DNA from: Bacteroidales bacterium UBA5349
Lineage (GTDB): Bacteria > Bacteroidota > Bacteroidia > Bacteroidales > Tenuifilaceae
Direction: 5' to 3'
DNA length: 64,000 nucleotides
Assembly (NCBI GenBank): GCA_002410065.1
Contig: DHQB01000006.1
Location: 129,725 to 193,724, forward strand
Both the position numbers and the translations under genes were made by a program. Below, one piece after another: positions 8,656-18,585 of this stretch (positions are counted from its first letter, which is position 1; every line of letters begins with the position of its first letter). A model generated the notes under the pieces. That model was not told the origin of the DNA. It did no database searches and saw nothing but the letters and a program-made list of their open reading frames with translations.

Positions 8656-10263
8656 TTACCTTTCAACAAAAAATTCAGAATTTTTACTCCACTTGGGAAA
8701 ATAGGTTTCGTTGGCAATTCGCTTACCAAGATTATAGAAAAGTATTGCATCCTCGAGCAATCCCTCCAGATTATGAATGTTGGGATTATACTGATCGGCA
8801 GGTTTATGGTATGTAGTATGCCAGTACTCATCTACTATACGAAGCGTTTCTTCTCTCCCCAAATCCACCTGATGGCTATACCCTTTGGCAAACAGTGAAG
8901 GAATACCTGCTCTGAGGAATGGTAACTGATCGGACCTAAAGAACATCCCATTCTCAGGGTTTGGATCGCTGCAAACATACCTGCCTTGCTTTTGGGCTTC
9001 CTGTTTTAGGTAATCGTCAAGTTCTGAATGACCAAGACCCGTAACAGTTACATCCTTAAATTTACCAAGGAACATAATCACATCGCTATTAAAGCATGCC
9101 ACAGTGTTCTCGTGGGCAAATACTGGGTTATCAATATAATGATGTGAGCCTAGCATACCAGACTCCTCGGCAGTTGGAGAGAAGAAAAGTATCGAGCGCT
9201 CAGGTTTTTCACCACTTGCCTTAAAGGCCTCGGCAATAGAAAACATCCAAGCAATTGCAGCTGCATTGTCAGAAGCACCATTATATATTGAATCGCCATC
9301 CACTTTGGAACCAATACCAAGGTGATCCCAATGACCCTCATAAACTAAGGCTTCCTCTGGTCTTTTGCTCCCTTCGATAACTCCTCCTACATTATAGGAG
9401 TTGGATAATGTCCATGTATTCTTAATATCAACAGAGTAGGTAATTCCCATTGGGATAGGCTTAAAACCTTTTTCGCAAGCCTTAATTTTAAGCTGCTCGT
9501 AATTGAGGCCACATATACTAAAAAGGTCAATTGCAGCATTCTCTGTTATCCACCCATTGAACTTAGTTACCTGATTAGCTAGGGCTTTATTATTCAGAAA
9601 AAAGTTTGAATTCACAGCATCGCGGTTTACTATTGCCCAAGGATAACCTGCCGCCTTATCCTCATGAACAATAATGCATCCTTCAGCGCCCTGTAGGTTT
9701 GCCTCTAAGTATTTGTATGGCCACCTTCCATAAAAAGTCATGGCATTTCCATTAAAAAGAGTAGAATCTTGAGTAAGAAAACCAGGGTCGTTAACCAGAA
9801 CCACAACCGTTTTACCCTTAAGATCTATCCCTTCAAAATCATTCCATTCTAGCTCAGGCGCATTTATTCCAAAACCAACGAATACAAGTTCAGAGTTATT
9901 AATTGTAACATCCTGTTGAAGCATTGGACACCAGCAACTAATATCAGCACCTACCTCAACAGTATACTTTTTGCTTTTTGCTTTAAACAAAATACTTTCA
10001 GGTAAAAATGAAGTAATTTCAGCCAACGGAACCTCTTGCAGATACGATCCATTGAATGCAGGCTTTAACCCAATTTGCTCCATTCTAAATTGAAGATATG
10101 CAAGCGTTTTTGCCTCGCCACGTGAAAAGGGTGCTCTACCCTCCAAACTATCTGAGGCAAGAACCATGATGTCCTTCTCTAATCCGGCAATAGTAAATGT
10201 ACCTTGGTTATTTGTTCCGCAAGAAACAAGCAGAACAAAAAGAGGGAATAGTAAACGTTTCAT
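8656..10263 (-). CDS. M28-family zinc metallopeptidase, lipoprotein
   Basis: 535 residues from the ATG at 10263, which begins a lipoprotein signal (MKRLLFPLFVLLVSC, lipidated Cys15). The longer frame to 10431 adds a Lys/Asn-rich stretch with no signal character and is rejected. A PA-like insert (about residues 130-290) precedes the M28 catalytic core: metal ligands in EGHWDHLG, NGASDNAAAIA, TAEESGMLGSHHY and NSDVIMF, with a C-terminal histidine in TYHKPADQY. It should be an aminopeptidase acting in the periplasm or on the cell surface to trim peptides. Confidence 0.88.
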   Translation of the reverse strand: MKRLLFPLFVLLVSCGTNNQGTFTIAGLEKDIMVLASDSLEGRAPFSRGEAKTLAYLQFRMEQIGLKPAFNGSYLQEVPLAEITSFLPESILFKAKSKKYTVEVGADISCWCPMLQQDVTINNSELVFVGFGINAPELEWNDFEGIDLKGKTVVVLVNDPGFLTQDSTLFNGNAMTFYGRWPYKYLEANLQGAEGCIIVHEDKAAGYPWAIVNRDAVNSNFFLNNKALANQVTKFNGWITENAAIDLFSICGLNYEQLKIKACEKGFKPIPMGITYSVDIKNTWTLSNSYNVGGVIEGSKRPEEALVYEGHWDHLGIGSKVDGDSIYNGASDNAAAIAWMFSIAEAFKASGEKPERSILFFSPTAEESGMLGSHHYIDNPVFAHENTVACFNSDVIMFLGKFKDVTVTGLGHSELDDYLKQEAQKQGRYVCSDPNPENGMFFRSDQLPFLRAGIPSLFAKGYSHQVDLGREETLRIVDEYWHTTYHKPADQYNPNIHNLEGLLEDAILFYNLGKRIANETYFPKWSKNSEFFVER

Positions 10264-10478
10264 ATATCTATTATTTAGTTTTATGGAATAGTTATTCTTG
10301 TGTGAGTAAACGTTTTTAACTATGTTTAAAACATGAGGTTCACTCCTTAATAAATAATTTATTGCTTTAAAATTAGGTTTTTTATTGCAACCTTTCCCAA
10401 AACTTGATTTTTTCTTTTTATTTTTCGCCAAAACAGAGTAAGTTTAGCTGCATTTTATAACCCTATCTCTATACTACC

Positions 10479-12800
10479 ATGAGGATAAAACTAAAAATCA
10501 GACAAAAGATCTTTCTTTTTGTGCTAAGCACAACTATGATACTTTACGTAATTGCCATTGGTTATATAGTAACAACCTCGAGGCAAGCGATGCTCACCGA
10601 TGCCCTTGAAAATGCAAGGCTTACCGCTCGAATATCTTCCGATAAAATTGAGAAAGAGTTTGAGCGAGATCTATCGCTTACCCGAACACTAGCACAAGCG
10701 TTCTCTATATACCAAGAAATGCCTCCCGCTTTATGGCAAGATTTGTTTATACGCATGTATAAGCCCATACTCGAAAACAATAAGCATGTTTATTCCATTT
10801 GGGATAGCTGGGAACTATATGGTTTTGTCCCAAAATACGATAAGGATTATGGCCGTATATGCTTAACACTTTGGCGTGAAAATAACGAGATTAAGAAAAT
10901 TGTTGATTATAGAAGCCTCGATGGCGATGGGGAGATTTATAAAAAATTCAAACTGGGCAATCAGGAAGGTTTTTGGGATCCATATCTTGACGAGGGTAAC
11001 GTAGAGAATAAAGGAGGTGCCTTACTAATGACGACAGTTGCATCCCCAATTCAAAAAAACGGAAAATATATGGGGTTAATAGGGCTAGATATTAGCCTGG
11101 GTAGTTTGCAAAAAATGGTTTCAGAGATAGAACCGGTTGAGGGAAGTTATGCGTTTTTGGTATCTGCAAATTCTCTTGTGGCAGCTCATAAAGAACAAAA
11201 GTTCATTAACGTTCCATTAGGTAAAATATTCCCTAATGAGTATGAAAAGGAGAATCTTGCTGAAGTAATTTCCGAGGGCAGAGAGCACAGTTTTATTCGT
11301 GTTGACTCCTTGGGAAACGAGCACTTCATTTCGTTTGCTCCAATAAAAGCGGGGAACTCATACTCATCTTGGTCCCTAGCCCTCAGTATCCCACTAAAGG
11401 TAATAACCGAAAGGGCAGATGAAAACCTATATGTATCGCTTTTTGTAGGGATTATTGGCTTACTGGTTCTTATGCTGGTACTTTTCTTTGTAGCAAACAA
11501 TCTAACTCGCCCAATTAGGCGAATAACTCTCTCGTTAGATCGCCTTAGCAAAGGAGAAATATCCAATGACTTGATTCTTAAGCTAAACTCTGGTGATGAA
11601 ATTGAGACAATGGCAAAATCTCTTAATATTTCGATTGAAGGTCTAAATAAAAAAACCAGCTTTGCCAATAGCATAGGCCAAGGCAAACTTGAGAGCAAAC
11701 TCGACCTGCTGGGAGATAATGATATCCTTGGCAAATCGCTGCTCAATATGAGCAATAGCCTTAAGAAAGCTCAGGATGAGGAAAAATTACGAATAATAGA
11801 AGATAATAAACGCACATGGGCCAATGAAGGGTTTGCTCTTTTTGCTGATATTTTAAGGCAAAATAACGACAATCTAGAGAACCTAGCCGACGAGGTACTT
11901 AAGAAAATAGTGAAATATACTAAAGGCAATCAAGGTGCACTTTTCCTTTTAAATGATGATGATAAAAGAGAAACCTACCTAGAAGCAGCGTCTATTTATG
12001 CTGGGGACAGGAAGAAGTTCCTAAATATGAAGGTAATGATGGGTGAAGGACTTATTGGTGCTTGTGCACTAGAGCGCGAAACCATCTTTATTACTGATAT
12101 CCCCGAGAACTTTGTATCAATAACATCGGGGCTGGGTGAGGCTAACCCAAACTGCATAATAATTGTACCTCTTAAGCAGGATGAAAACATACTTGGTGTA
12201 CTTGAAATTGCCTCGTTTAAAATTTTTGAGCAGTATGAGATTGAATTTCTAGAGAAAGTTTCGGAGAACATCGCCTCAACTATTGCAATAGTTAAAATAA
12301 ATGCCAAAACCCGCATGTTGCTTGAGCAATCGCAGCAGCAGGCTGAAGAAATGCAGGCTCAGGAAGAGGAGATGCGACAGAACATGGAAGAACTGATGGC
12401 CACCCAAGAAGAAATGGCGAGGAAAGAGAGGGAGATTGCCTGGACTATGGATGCCATTGGTGGATTGGGTTTGATTATGGAGTATGACTTTAATGGAGCA
12501 ATAACCTATGTAAATAAATTACTGTGCGACAGATCGGGATATTCAAAAGAAGAACTTATTGGGCAACATCATAGCATACTTTTTGAGAATAGGGGCTTAA
12601 TAGAAACCGATGATTATCAAGTATTTTGGGACAATATGCACAAAGGAATACCTTTTGAATCAATCCTATACAGAATGACAAAAGCAAAGGAACCTTTTGC
12701 CATTAAAGGACATTGCCGCCCTGTATTTGATGACCATGGATCGCCAATAAAGGTTGTTGAAATTGCCTTTGATGTTACTGAGTTTACCAGTAAGAGCTAG
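10479..12800 (+). CDS. Cache-HAMP-GAF-PAS sensor protein without output domain
   Basis: 773 residues. A first transmembrane helix (about 10-30) and an extracytoplasmic double-Cache-like sensor (about 35-310, with GFWDPYLDEGN and GLIGLDISL) lead to a second helix (about 320-340). Then come HAMP (NNLTRPIRRITLSLDRLSKGEI), a GAF domain (about 450-610), a glutamine/glutamate-rich coiled coil (QQQAEEMQAQEEEM...) and a C-terminal PAS domain (about 665-770). No kinase, GGDEF, phosphatase or methyl-accepting signature follows the PAS. The protein probably signals through partner contacts. It is monocistronic, with its own terminator. Confidence 0.82.
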   Translation: MRIKLKIRQKIFLFVLSTTMILYVIAIGYIVTTSRQAMLTDALENARLTARISSDKIEKEFERDLSLTRTLAQAFSIYQEMPPALWQDLFIRMYKPILENNKHVYSIWDSWELYGFVPKYDKDYGRICLTLWRENNEIKKIVDYRSLDGDGEIYKKFKLGNQEGFWDPYLDEGNVENKGGALLMTTVASPIQKNGKYMGLIGLDISLGSLQKMVSEIEPVEGSYAFLVSANSLVAAHKEQKFINVPLGKIFPNEYEKENLAEVISEGREHSFIRVDSLGNEHFISFAPIKAGNSYSSWSLALSIPLKVITERADENLYVSLFVGIIGLLVLMLVLFFVANNLTRPIRRITLSLDRLSKGEISNDLILKLNSGDEIETMAKSLNISIEGLNKKTSFANSIGQGKLESKLDLLGDNDILGKSLLNMSNSLKKAQDEEKLRIIEDNKRTWANEGFALFADILRQNNDNLENLADEVLKKIVKYTKGNQGALFLLNDDDKRETYLEAASIYAGDRKKFLNMKVMMGEGLIGACALERETIFITDIPENFVSITSGLGEANPNCIIIVPLKQDENILGVLEIASFKIFEQYEIEFLEKVSENIASTIAIVKINAKTRMLLEQSQQQAEEMQAQEEEMRQNMEELMATQEEMARKEREIAWTMDAIGGLGLIMEYDFNGAITYVNKLLCDRSGYSKEELIGQHHSILFENRGLIETDDYQVFWDNMHKGIPFESILYRMTKAKEPFAIKGHCRPVFDDHGSPIKVVEIAFDVTEFTSKS

Positions 12801-12830
12801 AAATAACTAAATAGATTTTTACTAATATAC

Positions 12831-12867
12831 GGGTGCTAAAACTTTTGTTTTATGCACCCTTTTTTAT
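12831..12867 (+). terminator. intrinsic terminator after the sensor gene
   Basis: GGGTGC-TAAAAC pairs with GTTTTA-TGCACCC across a TTTT loop with one bulge, followed by a run of T. It serves the plus-strand sensor gene and overlaps the stop codon of the convergent sucB by about three bases. Confidence 0.75.
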
Positions 12868-14114
12868 AATCCGAGGAGTATGCCTTCGGGCCTATTCCCA
12901 TTGAATACTATAAGCTCAGGGTTCTCAAGCATCTGCTTTACTTTAACAAGGAATCCAACGGAATCTTTCCCATCAATTACTCTATGATCGTAGCTAAGTG
13001 CAACGTACATCATAGGCCTAACCTCAACCTTGCCGTTTACGGCAATTGGGCGATCCATAATGTTGTGCATTCCCAGTATCCCCGATTGGGGTGGGTTAAG
13101 TATTGGCGTTGACAGCATCGACCCAAAAATTCCGCCATTAGTTATGGTAAAGGTTCCCCCAGTTAGGTCATCTAGTCCAATTCGCCCTGCCCTACCCTTT
13201 TCGGTAAGCCCAACAATACTGGTCTCAATTTGTGCCATCGACAGGTCTTCTGCATTTCGAATAATAGGAACCATAAGTCCTTTAGGGGTTTGAACTGCAA
13301 TGCCAATATCGTAGTAGTTTGGGGTTACAATCTCGTCGCCATCAATAAACGAGTTAACTGTAGGATGCTGCTTTAATGCTTCGACAACTGCCTTGGTAAA
13401 AAACGACATAAAACCCAACTTAACCCCATACTTTTCTTGAAAACCCTGCTGGTATTCCTTGCGTATAGCTATTATTTTACTCATATCTACCTCGTTAAAA
13501 GTAGTGAGCATTGCTGATTCGTTTTTAACGGTAACCAAACGTTGACTTAACTTTTTACGCAGCTGACTCATGGCCAATCGCTCTTCGCTACGATCACCTA
13601 AACTATTCTTTTGCTTGCCTTTATTAGATCCAGAAAGCACCCGATTAACGTCATCTGTTGTAATTTTTCGCAACCCGTTAATAATATCCTCAACATTCAA
13701 GCCTTTATCATCCATCATTTTCTGGGCAAGCGGGGTAACTTTTACCTTTGACTGCTCTGTAGATAAAGTTTTAGATGATGCTTTTCTCTCCTCAAGAGGT
13801 ATTTCCTCTTTTGGCTTTTCAGTTGGTTTTTCTGAAATTTTAGTAACCTTTTTATCATTTTTAAGCCCTTCGGGCTTTTTAGCATCAGTATCAATAGTAC
13901 ATGCCACTTCGCCCACCTTAATGGTTCCTGCTTGTGCTTTGATACTTAACAATCCACTATGGCTGGCCAGTATAGGAAGGGTTGCCTTTTCAGATTCTAC
14001 TTCGGCTATCTCCTGATCCTTTTCAACCCATGATGCATCGGCAACAAGCCAGTTTGCTATTTCAACCTCAGTTATTGACTCACCTGGACTTGGAATACGT
14101 ATTTCTACTTTCAT
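12864..14114 (-). CDS. sucB: dihydrolipoyl succinyltransferase, E2 of 2-oxoglutarate dehydrogenase
   Basis: 416 residues. The N-terminal lipoyl domain carries the lipoylation site ESEKAT (K43). A Lys/Glu-rich linker follows, then a peripheral-subunit-binding domain (VTPLAQKMMDDKGLNVEDI, about 125-160). The catalytic acyltransferase domain ends in SYDHRVIDG with the active-site HxxxDG. The enzyme transfers succinyl groups from E1 to CoA in the TCA cycle (cytosol). It lies 94 bp downstream of sucA on the same strand and is probably in the same operon; the E3 gene is not nearby. Confidence 0.95.
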   Translation of the reverse strand: MKVEIRIPSPGESITEVEIANWLVADASWVEKDQEIAEVESEKATLPILASHSGLLSIKAQAGTIKVGEVACTIDTDAKKPEGLKNDKKVTKISEKPTEKPKEEIPLEERKASSKTLSTEQSKVKVTPLAQKMMDDKGLNVEDIINGLRKITTDDVNRVLSGSNKGKQKNSLGDRSEERLAMSQLRKKLSQRLVTVKNESAMLTTFNEVDMSKIIAIRKEYQQGFQEKYGVKLGFMSFFTKAVVEALKQHPTVNSFIDGDEIVTPNYYDIGIAVQTPKGLMVPIIRNAEDLSMAQIETSIVGLTEKGRAGRIGLDDLTGGTFTITNGGIFGSMLSTPILNPPQSGILGMHNIMDRPIAVNGKVEVRPMMYVALSYDHRVIDGKDSVGFLVKVKQMLENPELIVFNGNRPEGILLGL

Positions 14115-14208
14115 CTGTCTGTTTTTTGTGTTCTTTTGCCTATAGAGTTTTGTTAAAACAAATGCAAACCGAATTTGCGTTATACTTTATGCTATTCGAT
14201 CAATGTTA

Positions 14209-17016
14209 CTACTTCTCCTTATCAATCTCTTCGTACTCGGCTTTTCTTTCCTTGCGCTGACTCCCAACCTTGCACTGCAAACCACAATACTTATTGTTCA
14301 GCTCGCAATCGCATCGGCGAAAAACCTTTTGAATTATCTCTTGCTGCTGCTGATTATGTAGTTTGCTCAGACCAACTGCAGGGCTTCCGCTTGCCAACCG
14401 CGAAACCACTTCAATGGGAACTTGGGTGATATTATCGCGGATAAAGTTCCATGCTCCCATGTTCTGAGGTTCCTCCTGAACCCATAACCACTGAATTGTA
14501 TTTGGATAACGGGCAATAACATCCTCAATTTGCTTTTTAGGGAATGGGTAAAGCTGCTCAACACGGACAAGAGCAATATCATTCGCTTCGAAATGATCTT
14601 TGCGCTCAAGCAAATCGTAGTAAATTTTACCAGTGCAAAAAACAACCCTTAGCACTTTCTTCTTGTCAACATTGTTATCATCAATCACCTCCTGAAACGC
14701 TCCATTACTCAATTCATCGAGTTGCGATATGCATTTTGGGTGACGAAGTAAACTTTTGGGTGTAAAAACAATAAGTGGGGTTCTAAACTCACGTATAACC
14801 TGCCTGCGCAATGCGTGGAAGAAATTTGCAGGTGTAGTAATGTTGGTAATCTGCATGTTTTGCCTTGCTGCAAGAGTTAAAAATCTTTCGATACGAGCAC
14901 TTGAGTGCTCTGGCCCTTGCCCCTCAAACCCATGAGGAAGAAGCAGTGTCAGTCCTGATTTTAATCCCCATTTATCCTCAGCCGAGCTAACATACTGATC
15001 GATGATTACCTGAGCAACGTTAAAAAAATCGCCAAACTGGGCTTCCCAAATCGTAAGTCCGTTGGGAACTCCAAGGGAATAGCCATAATCGAACCCTAAA
15101 ACACCATACTCCGAAAGTGGACTATTGTAAACATGAAAACTTGCCTGAGTTGAAGAGATATTCTTAAGCGGGAAATATTTCTCCTCAGAATTTTCAACTG
15201 CATAAACTGCATGACGATGTGAGAATGTGCCCCGTTCACTATCCTGTCCGCTAAGCCTAACGGGATAACCCTGATCGGCCAATGTACCATATGCCAATAG
15301 TTCAGCAATGCCCCAATCAACCTTACCACTTTCAACATGCAATTGACGATCGGCTACAAGTTTTTCGAGTTTTTTAAAAAACTGTTTATCAGACGGAAGG
15401 CTGTTTATTCTTTTAGCAACTCGCTCTATGTCGGCCTTTGCCACACCCGTTTGTGGAGATGTACAAAAATCTTCCTTTACGGAATGGCGTATATGCTTCC
15501 AATCCAACTCAAGGAAAGGTTGAATTTTCACCTTCTTTGCCTTTTTGGCTAACTCTAGTTTTTCTTCAAGTAAGTTGTCAAAACTATCAACCGAATTTTT
15601 AAAAAAATCGTTATCAATTACACCCTGTTTCACTAACTTTTCTGCATAAATATCCCTTGGATTAGGATGCTTGGCTATGGCATCATAGAGAATAGGTTGC
15701 GTAAATCGAGGTTCATCGCCTTCGTTGTGTCCATATCGTCTGTACCCTAAAATGTCAATAAAAACATCCCTTTGGAACCGCTGCCTAAACTCCATTGCCA
15801 GGCGAATGGTGTGAGCCAACGCCTCTGGGTCGTCGCCATTTACATGGAATATAGGCGATTGAATTACCTTGGCAATGTCGGTAGAGTATGTGCTGCTTCG
15901 CGCATCAATATAGTTTGTAGTAAACCCAACCTGATTGTTAACGATTAGATGGATAGATCCGCCAACCCTGTAACCTTTAAGTTGCGACATCTGAACGGTT
16001 TCGTAAACTACCCCTTGCGATGCAATTGCGGCATCACCGTGTATTATGATTGGTGCGAGTTTGGTAAAATCTTTTTGGTAAAGGTGATTAATGCGCGAGC
16101 GTGAAAGACCAATTGCTATAGGGGTTACCGTTTCTAAATGCGAAGGATTGGGAACTAAATTGAGCTTCACCTCATCTCCCTTATCGGTTTTAACTGATCC
16201 GCTATAGCCCATATGGTACTTTACATCACCAAGAGCAACACTCTCATCGTACTCTTCACCAAAAAACTCACTGAATATATTCTCAAAAGGCTTCTGCATA
16301 ATGTTGGCAAGCACATTTAGCCTACCCCTGTGAGGCATTCCAATAATAAACTCTCGAATGCCCAACTCAGCACCGCGCTCAATCACTGCATCCATTGCAG
16401 GAATTAACGTCTCAACACCCTCCAGTGAAAATCGCTTTTGTCCAATAAATTTTTTATGAATAAACTGTTCAAAACCAACAGCTTGTTTTAAATGACTAAG
16501 CATGTGCTTTTTTTGCTCAGCCGTAAACACAGTGCTATTCTTATTCTCCTCGATTCTTTGCTGTAACCAGTTTACAATCTCGTTATCACGGATATACATA
16601 TACTCACATCCTATTGAAGTTGTATAGGTTGATTGCAGAAAATCAAGTATTACAGACAATTTAGCTGGTCCAATTCCCAATTGCTTTCCCGCCTGAAAAA
16701 CTCTATTCAAATCGGCCTTTGATAGATCGAAATTTTCAATATCGAGCGTTGGTAAATACTTACGACGCGCACGAACCGGGTTAGTTTTAGTAAACAGATG
16801 CCCGCGTTTACGGTATGCATCTATAAGATTTATGACCTTTACCTCAGAGTCAAAATGTTGATCCCCGTTGGTTGAATTGCCAGAGAGTGCAAAATCAAAA
16901 CCCTTAAAAAAATTTCGCCAACCCTCCTCTACCGAACTGGGGTTAGCCAAATAATCCTTGTATAGTTTATCGACTGCTTGTGGGTCGATATTCCCTAAAA
17001 ATGATTCCGATTCCAT
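14209..17016 (-). CDS. sucA: 2-oxoglutarate dehydrogenase E1 component
   Basis: 935 residues. The thiamine-diphosphate-dependent E1 decarboxylates 2-oxoglutarate and succinylates the lipoyl arm of E2. The N-terminal segment (SFLGNIDPQAVDKLYKDYL) is E2-interacting. Also visible are GMPHRGRLNVLAN, HGDAAIASQGVVYE, the RRYGHNEGDEP loop and LPHGFEGQGPEHSSAR, all diagnostic for SucA. The last ~35 residues are unusual: after the family end (KLHNQQQQEIIQKVF) comes a Cys-rich, charged tail with four cysteines (RRCDCELNNKYCGLQC). sucB follows after 94 bp. Confidence 0.95.
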   Translation of the reverse strand: MESESFLGNIDPQAVDKLYKDYLANPSSVEEGWRNFFKGFDFALSGNSTNGDQHFDSEVKVINLIDAYRKRGHLFTKTNPVRARRKYLPTLDIENFDLSKADLNRVFQAGKQLGIGPAKLSVILDFLQSTYTTSIGCEYMYIRDNEIVNWLQQRIEENKNSTVFTAEQKKHMLSHLKQAVGFEQFIHKKFIGQKRFSLEGVETLIPAMDAVIERGAELGIREFIIGMPHRGRLNVLANIMQKPFENIFSEFFGEEYDESVALGDVKYHMGYSGSVKTDKGDEVKLNLVPNPSHLETVTPIAIGLSRSRINHLYQKDFTKLAPIIIHGDAAIASQGVVYETVQMSQLKGYRVGGSIHLIVNNQVGFTTNYIDARSSTYSTDIAKVIQSPIFHVNGDDPEALAHTIRLAMEFRQRFQRDVFIDILGYRRYGHNEGDEPRFTQPILYDAIAKHPNPRDIYAEKLVKQGVIDNDFFKNSVDSFDNLLEEKLELAKKAKKVKIQPFLELDWKHIRHSVKEDFCTSPQTGVAKADIERVAKRINSLPSDKQFFKKLEKLVADRQLHVESGKVDWGIAELLAYGTLADQGYPVRLSGQDSERGTFSHRHAVYAVENSEEKYFPLKNISSTQASFHVYNSPLSEYGVLGFDYGYSLGVPNGLTIWEAQFGDFFNVAQVIIDQYVSSAEDKWGLKSGLTLLLPHGFEGQGPEHSSARIERFLTLAARQNMQITNITTPANFFHALRRQVIREFRTPLIVFTPKSLLRHPKCISQLDELSNGAFQEVIDDNNVDKKKVLRVVFCTGKIYYDLLERKDHFEANDIALVRVEQLYPFPKKQIEDVIARYPNTIQWLWVQEEPQNMGAWNFIRDNITQVPIEVVSRLASGSPAVGLSKLHNQQQQEIIQKVFRRCDCELNNKYCGLQCKVGSQRKERKAEYEEIDKEK

Positions 17017-17045
17017 TCTACATAATTGTTTTATAGCTACCTAAA

Positions 17046-17076
17046 CAAAGATAGCGGAAAAATAGTACAGGAACAA
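17046..17076 (-). promoter_or_regulatory. promoter of sucAB
   Basis: Minus strand: TTG (17074-17076), 20-nt spacer, TATCTTTG (17046-17053). This is a full match to the Bacteroidota TTG-N(17-23)-TAnnTTTG consensus, about 29 nt before the sucA ATG. Confidence 0.65.
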
Positions 17077-17217
17077 TTCTTCAATAATTCATAAACTAAC
17101 AGATAAGATCTGCGAATGTTGAGTAAATACTCCTCTTTTGCTTAATTCATTTATCCTTTTATCTAACTTTAGCCAACACTAAGTATAATCAACAGGTTAA
17201 ACTAATAAATAGTAGCG

Positions 17218-17931
17218 ATGCATATTCTTAATATGGTTAAGGAAGACCTTAACAACTTTAACGATAAAAAGAGAGGCGAAGCGTTGCCCAAATTCTTTCA
17301 GGTTTTCCCCGGTGGTTACGGAGAAGGTGACGAATTTTTAGGAATTACGGTTCCAAATCAGCGTTCAGTATCAAAAAAGTATTATCAGGACATATGCCTT
17401 AATGATCTTGAGCAATTGCTTTGGGAACCAATACACGAGTACCGTTTAACATCGCTTTTTATGCTTGTACTTAAGTATCAGAAAAGCAAAGATGAGAGTT
17501 TACAAAAGGAAATTGTTCAGCTATACTTAAAAAATATTGAACGCGTTAATAACTGGGATCTTGTAGACCTGTCGGCATACCATATTCTTGGTCCTTACCT
17601 CATGGATAAGAACAGGCAATTGCTATACGATCTGGCCAAGAGTGACAACCTTTGGGTGCAGCGCATTGCCATAATTGCAACAATGCATTTTATCAGAAAT
17701 AAGCAGTTTGACGATACGCTTAGCATTGCAGAAATTTTGCTAAACCATAAGCACGACCTTATTCACAAAGCCGTAGGCTGGATGCTCCGTGAAGTAGGCA
17801 AAAAGGACTATGATGTAGAGTATGCCTTTCTTATAAAACACTACAAAACCATGCCCCGCACCATGCTGCGCTATGCCATAGAGCGATTTCCGGAAGAGGT
17901 AAGGCAGGGCTTTTTAAAGGGTAAGTATTAG
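17218..17931 (+). CDS. AlkD-like DNA alkylation repair protein
   Basis: 237 residues made almost entirely of helical HEAT-like repeats. The motif VNNWDLVDLSAYHILG corresponds to the conserved WDxVD segment that holds the catalytic aspartate of AlkD glycosylases. N-terminal GVTVPNQR-like (LGITVPNQRSVSKKYY) and C-terminal PRTMLRYAIERF are also family features. AlkD excises bulky or cationic alkylpurines from DNA. The start at 17218 is the first ATG of the frame; an alternative ATG lies five codons in (MVKEDL). Confidence 0.85.
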   Translation: MHILNMVKEDLNNFNDKKRGEALPKFFQVFPGGYGEGDEFLGITVPNQRSVSKKYYQDICLNDLEQLLWEPIHEYRLTSLFMLVLKYQKSKDESLQKEIVQLYLKNIERVNNWDLVDLSAYHILGPYLMDKNRQLLYDLAKSDNLWVQRIAIIATMHFIRNKQFDDTLSIAEILLNHKHDLIHKAVGWMLREVGKKDYDVEYAFLIKHYKTMPRTMLRYAIERFPEEVRQGFLKGKY

Positions 17932-18054
17932 AAGGATTTAAGGGTTTAACTACAACGGGCCAACCCTTAGGACTGATTTAATGGTGAAAAATAGGCGCGG
18001 ATGGAAATCTGCGCCAGAAAGAGACACATAAAGCCAGTAGTAATTTACTTAAAT

Positions 18055-18501
18055 TTATGGTAGTTGAATCTCATTTGCGCTACTGGGGATTACCACCTCA
18101 CCAAGGATTGCCATCTTTTTATTGTTGCCGTTAATAGCATTTGATTGCACGGTAATAGTACGGCTTATCCGATGAGGCTGAGGGCTTACCCTGAACCAAA
18201 CCTTTATTGTCCCTTTTTGCCCTGGAGCAATTGGCTTACGAGTCCAATCATTAATCCTTGTACCACAACAACCCGTAACCTGATTTAGGATAAGAGGCTG
18301 TACTCCATCATTATAGAACTCAATCTCTATATTGCCAATATCCTCTGTTACATCGTTTGTTGAAATATTGCCAAGGTTAATCTCCGAGGGCTCAAACCTA
18401 ATGTATGGTCCTTTTTTCTTTAACTCTTCATCGGCTGGTTGCTGAGCAAATAGTACTACTGAACTAGCCATTAGAAAGGCATAAAGCATAAATCTTCTCA
18501 T
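18055..18501 (-). CDS. DUF1573 periplasmic protein
   Basis: 148 residues with a signal peptide (about 1-19). An immunoglobulin-like strand pattern matches DUF1573: IRFEPSEINLGNIS, IEIEFYNDGVQPLILNQVTGCCGT, PGQKGTIKVWF and SRTITVQSNA. Such small proteins are common in Bacteroidota and their function is not established. The CC pair in GCCGT may form or bind disulfide partners. It lies downstream of the broken alanine racemase on the same strand. Confidence 0.75.
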   Translation of the reverse strand: MRRFMLYAFLMASSVVLFAQQPADEELKKKGPYIRFEPSEINLGNISTNDVTEDIGNIEIEFYNDGVQPLILNQVTGCCGTRINDWTRKPIAPGQKGTIKVWFRVSPQPHRISRTITVQSNAINGNNKKMAILGEVVIPSSANEIQLP

Positions 18502-18585
18502 AAATATTTTATTTTTAAGATAGCTACAAACTTAGTAAATAGTTTAAAAATTATTTCAATGTACTATCTAAAAGCGTACCAAAAT

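Noticed and set aside
11186..11755. 189-residue open frame antisense to the Cache-HAMP sensor
   Set aside because: Serine/isoleucine-rich shadow of a well-supported gene; no start signal or family features.
13570..14016. 148-residue open frame antisense to sucB
   Set aside because: Overlaps the lipoyl/linker region of a certain gene; composition is typical of a complementary-strand shadow.
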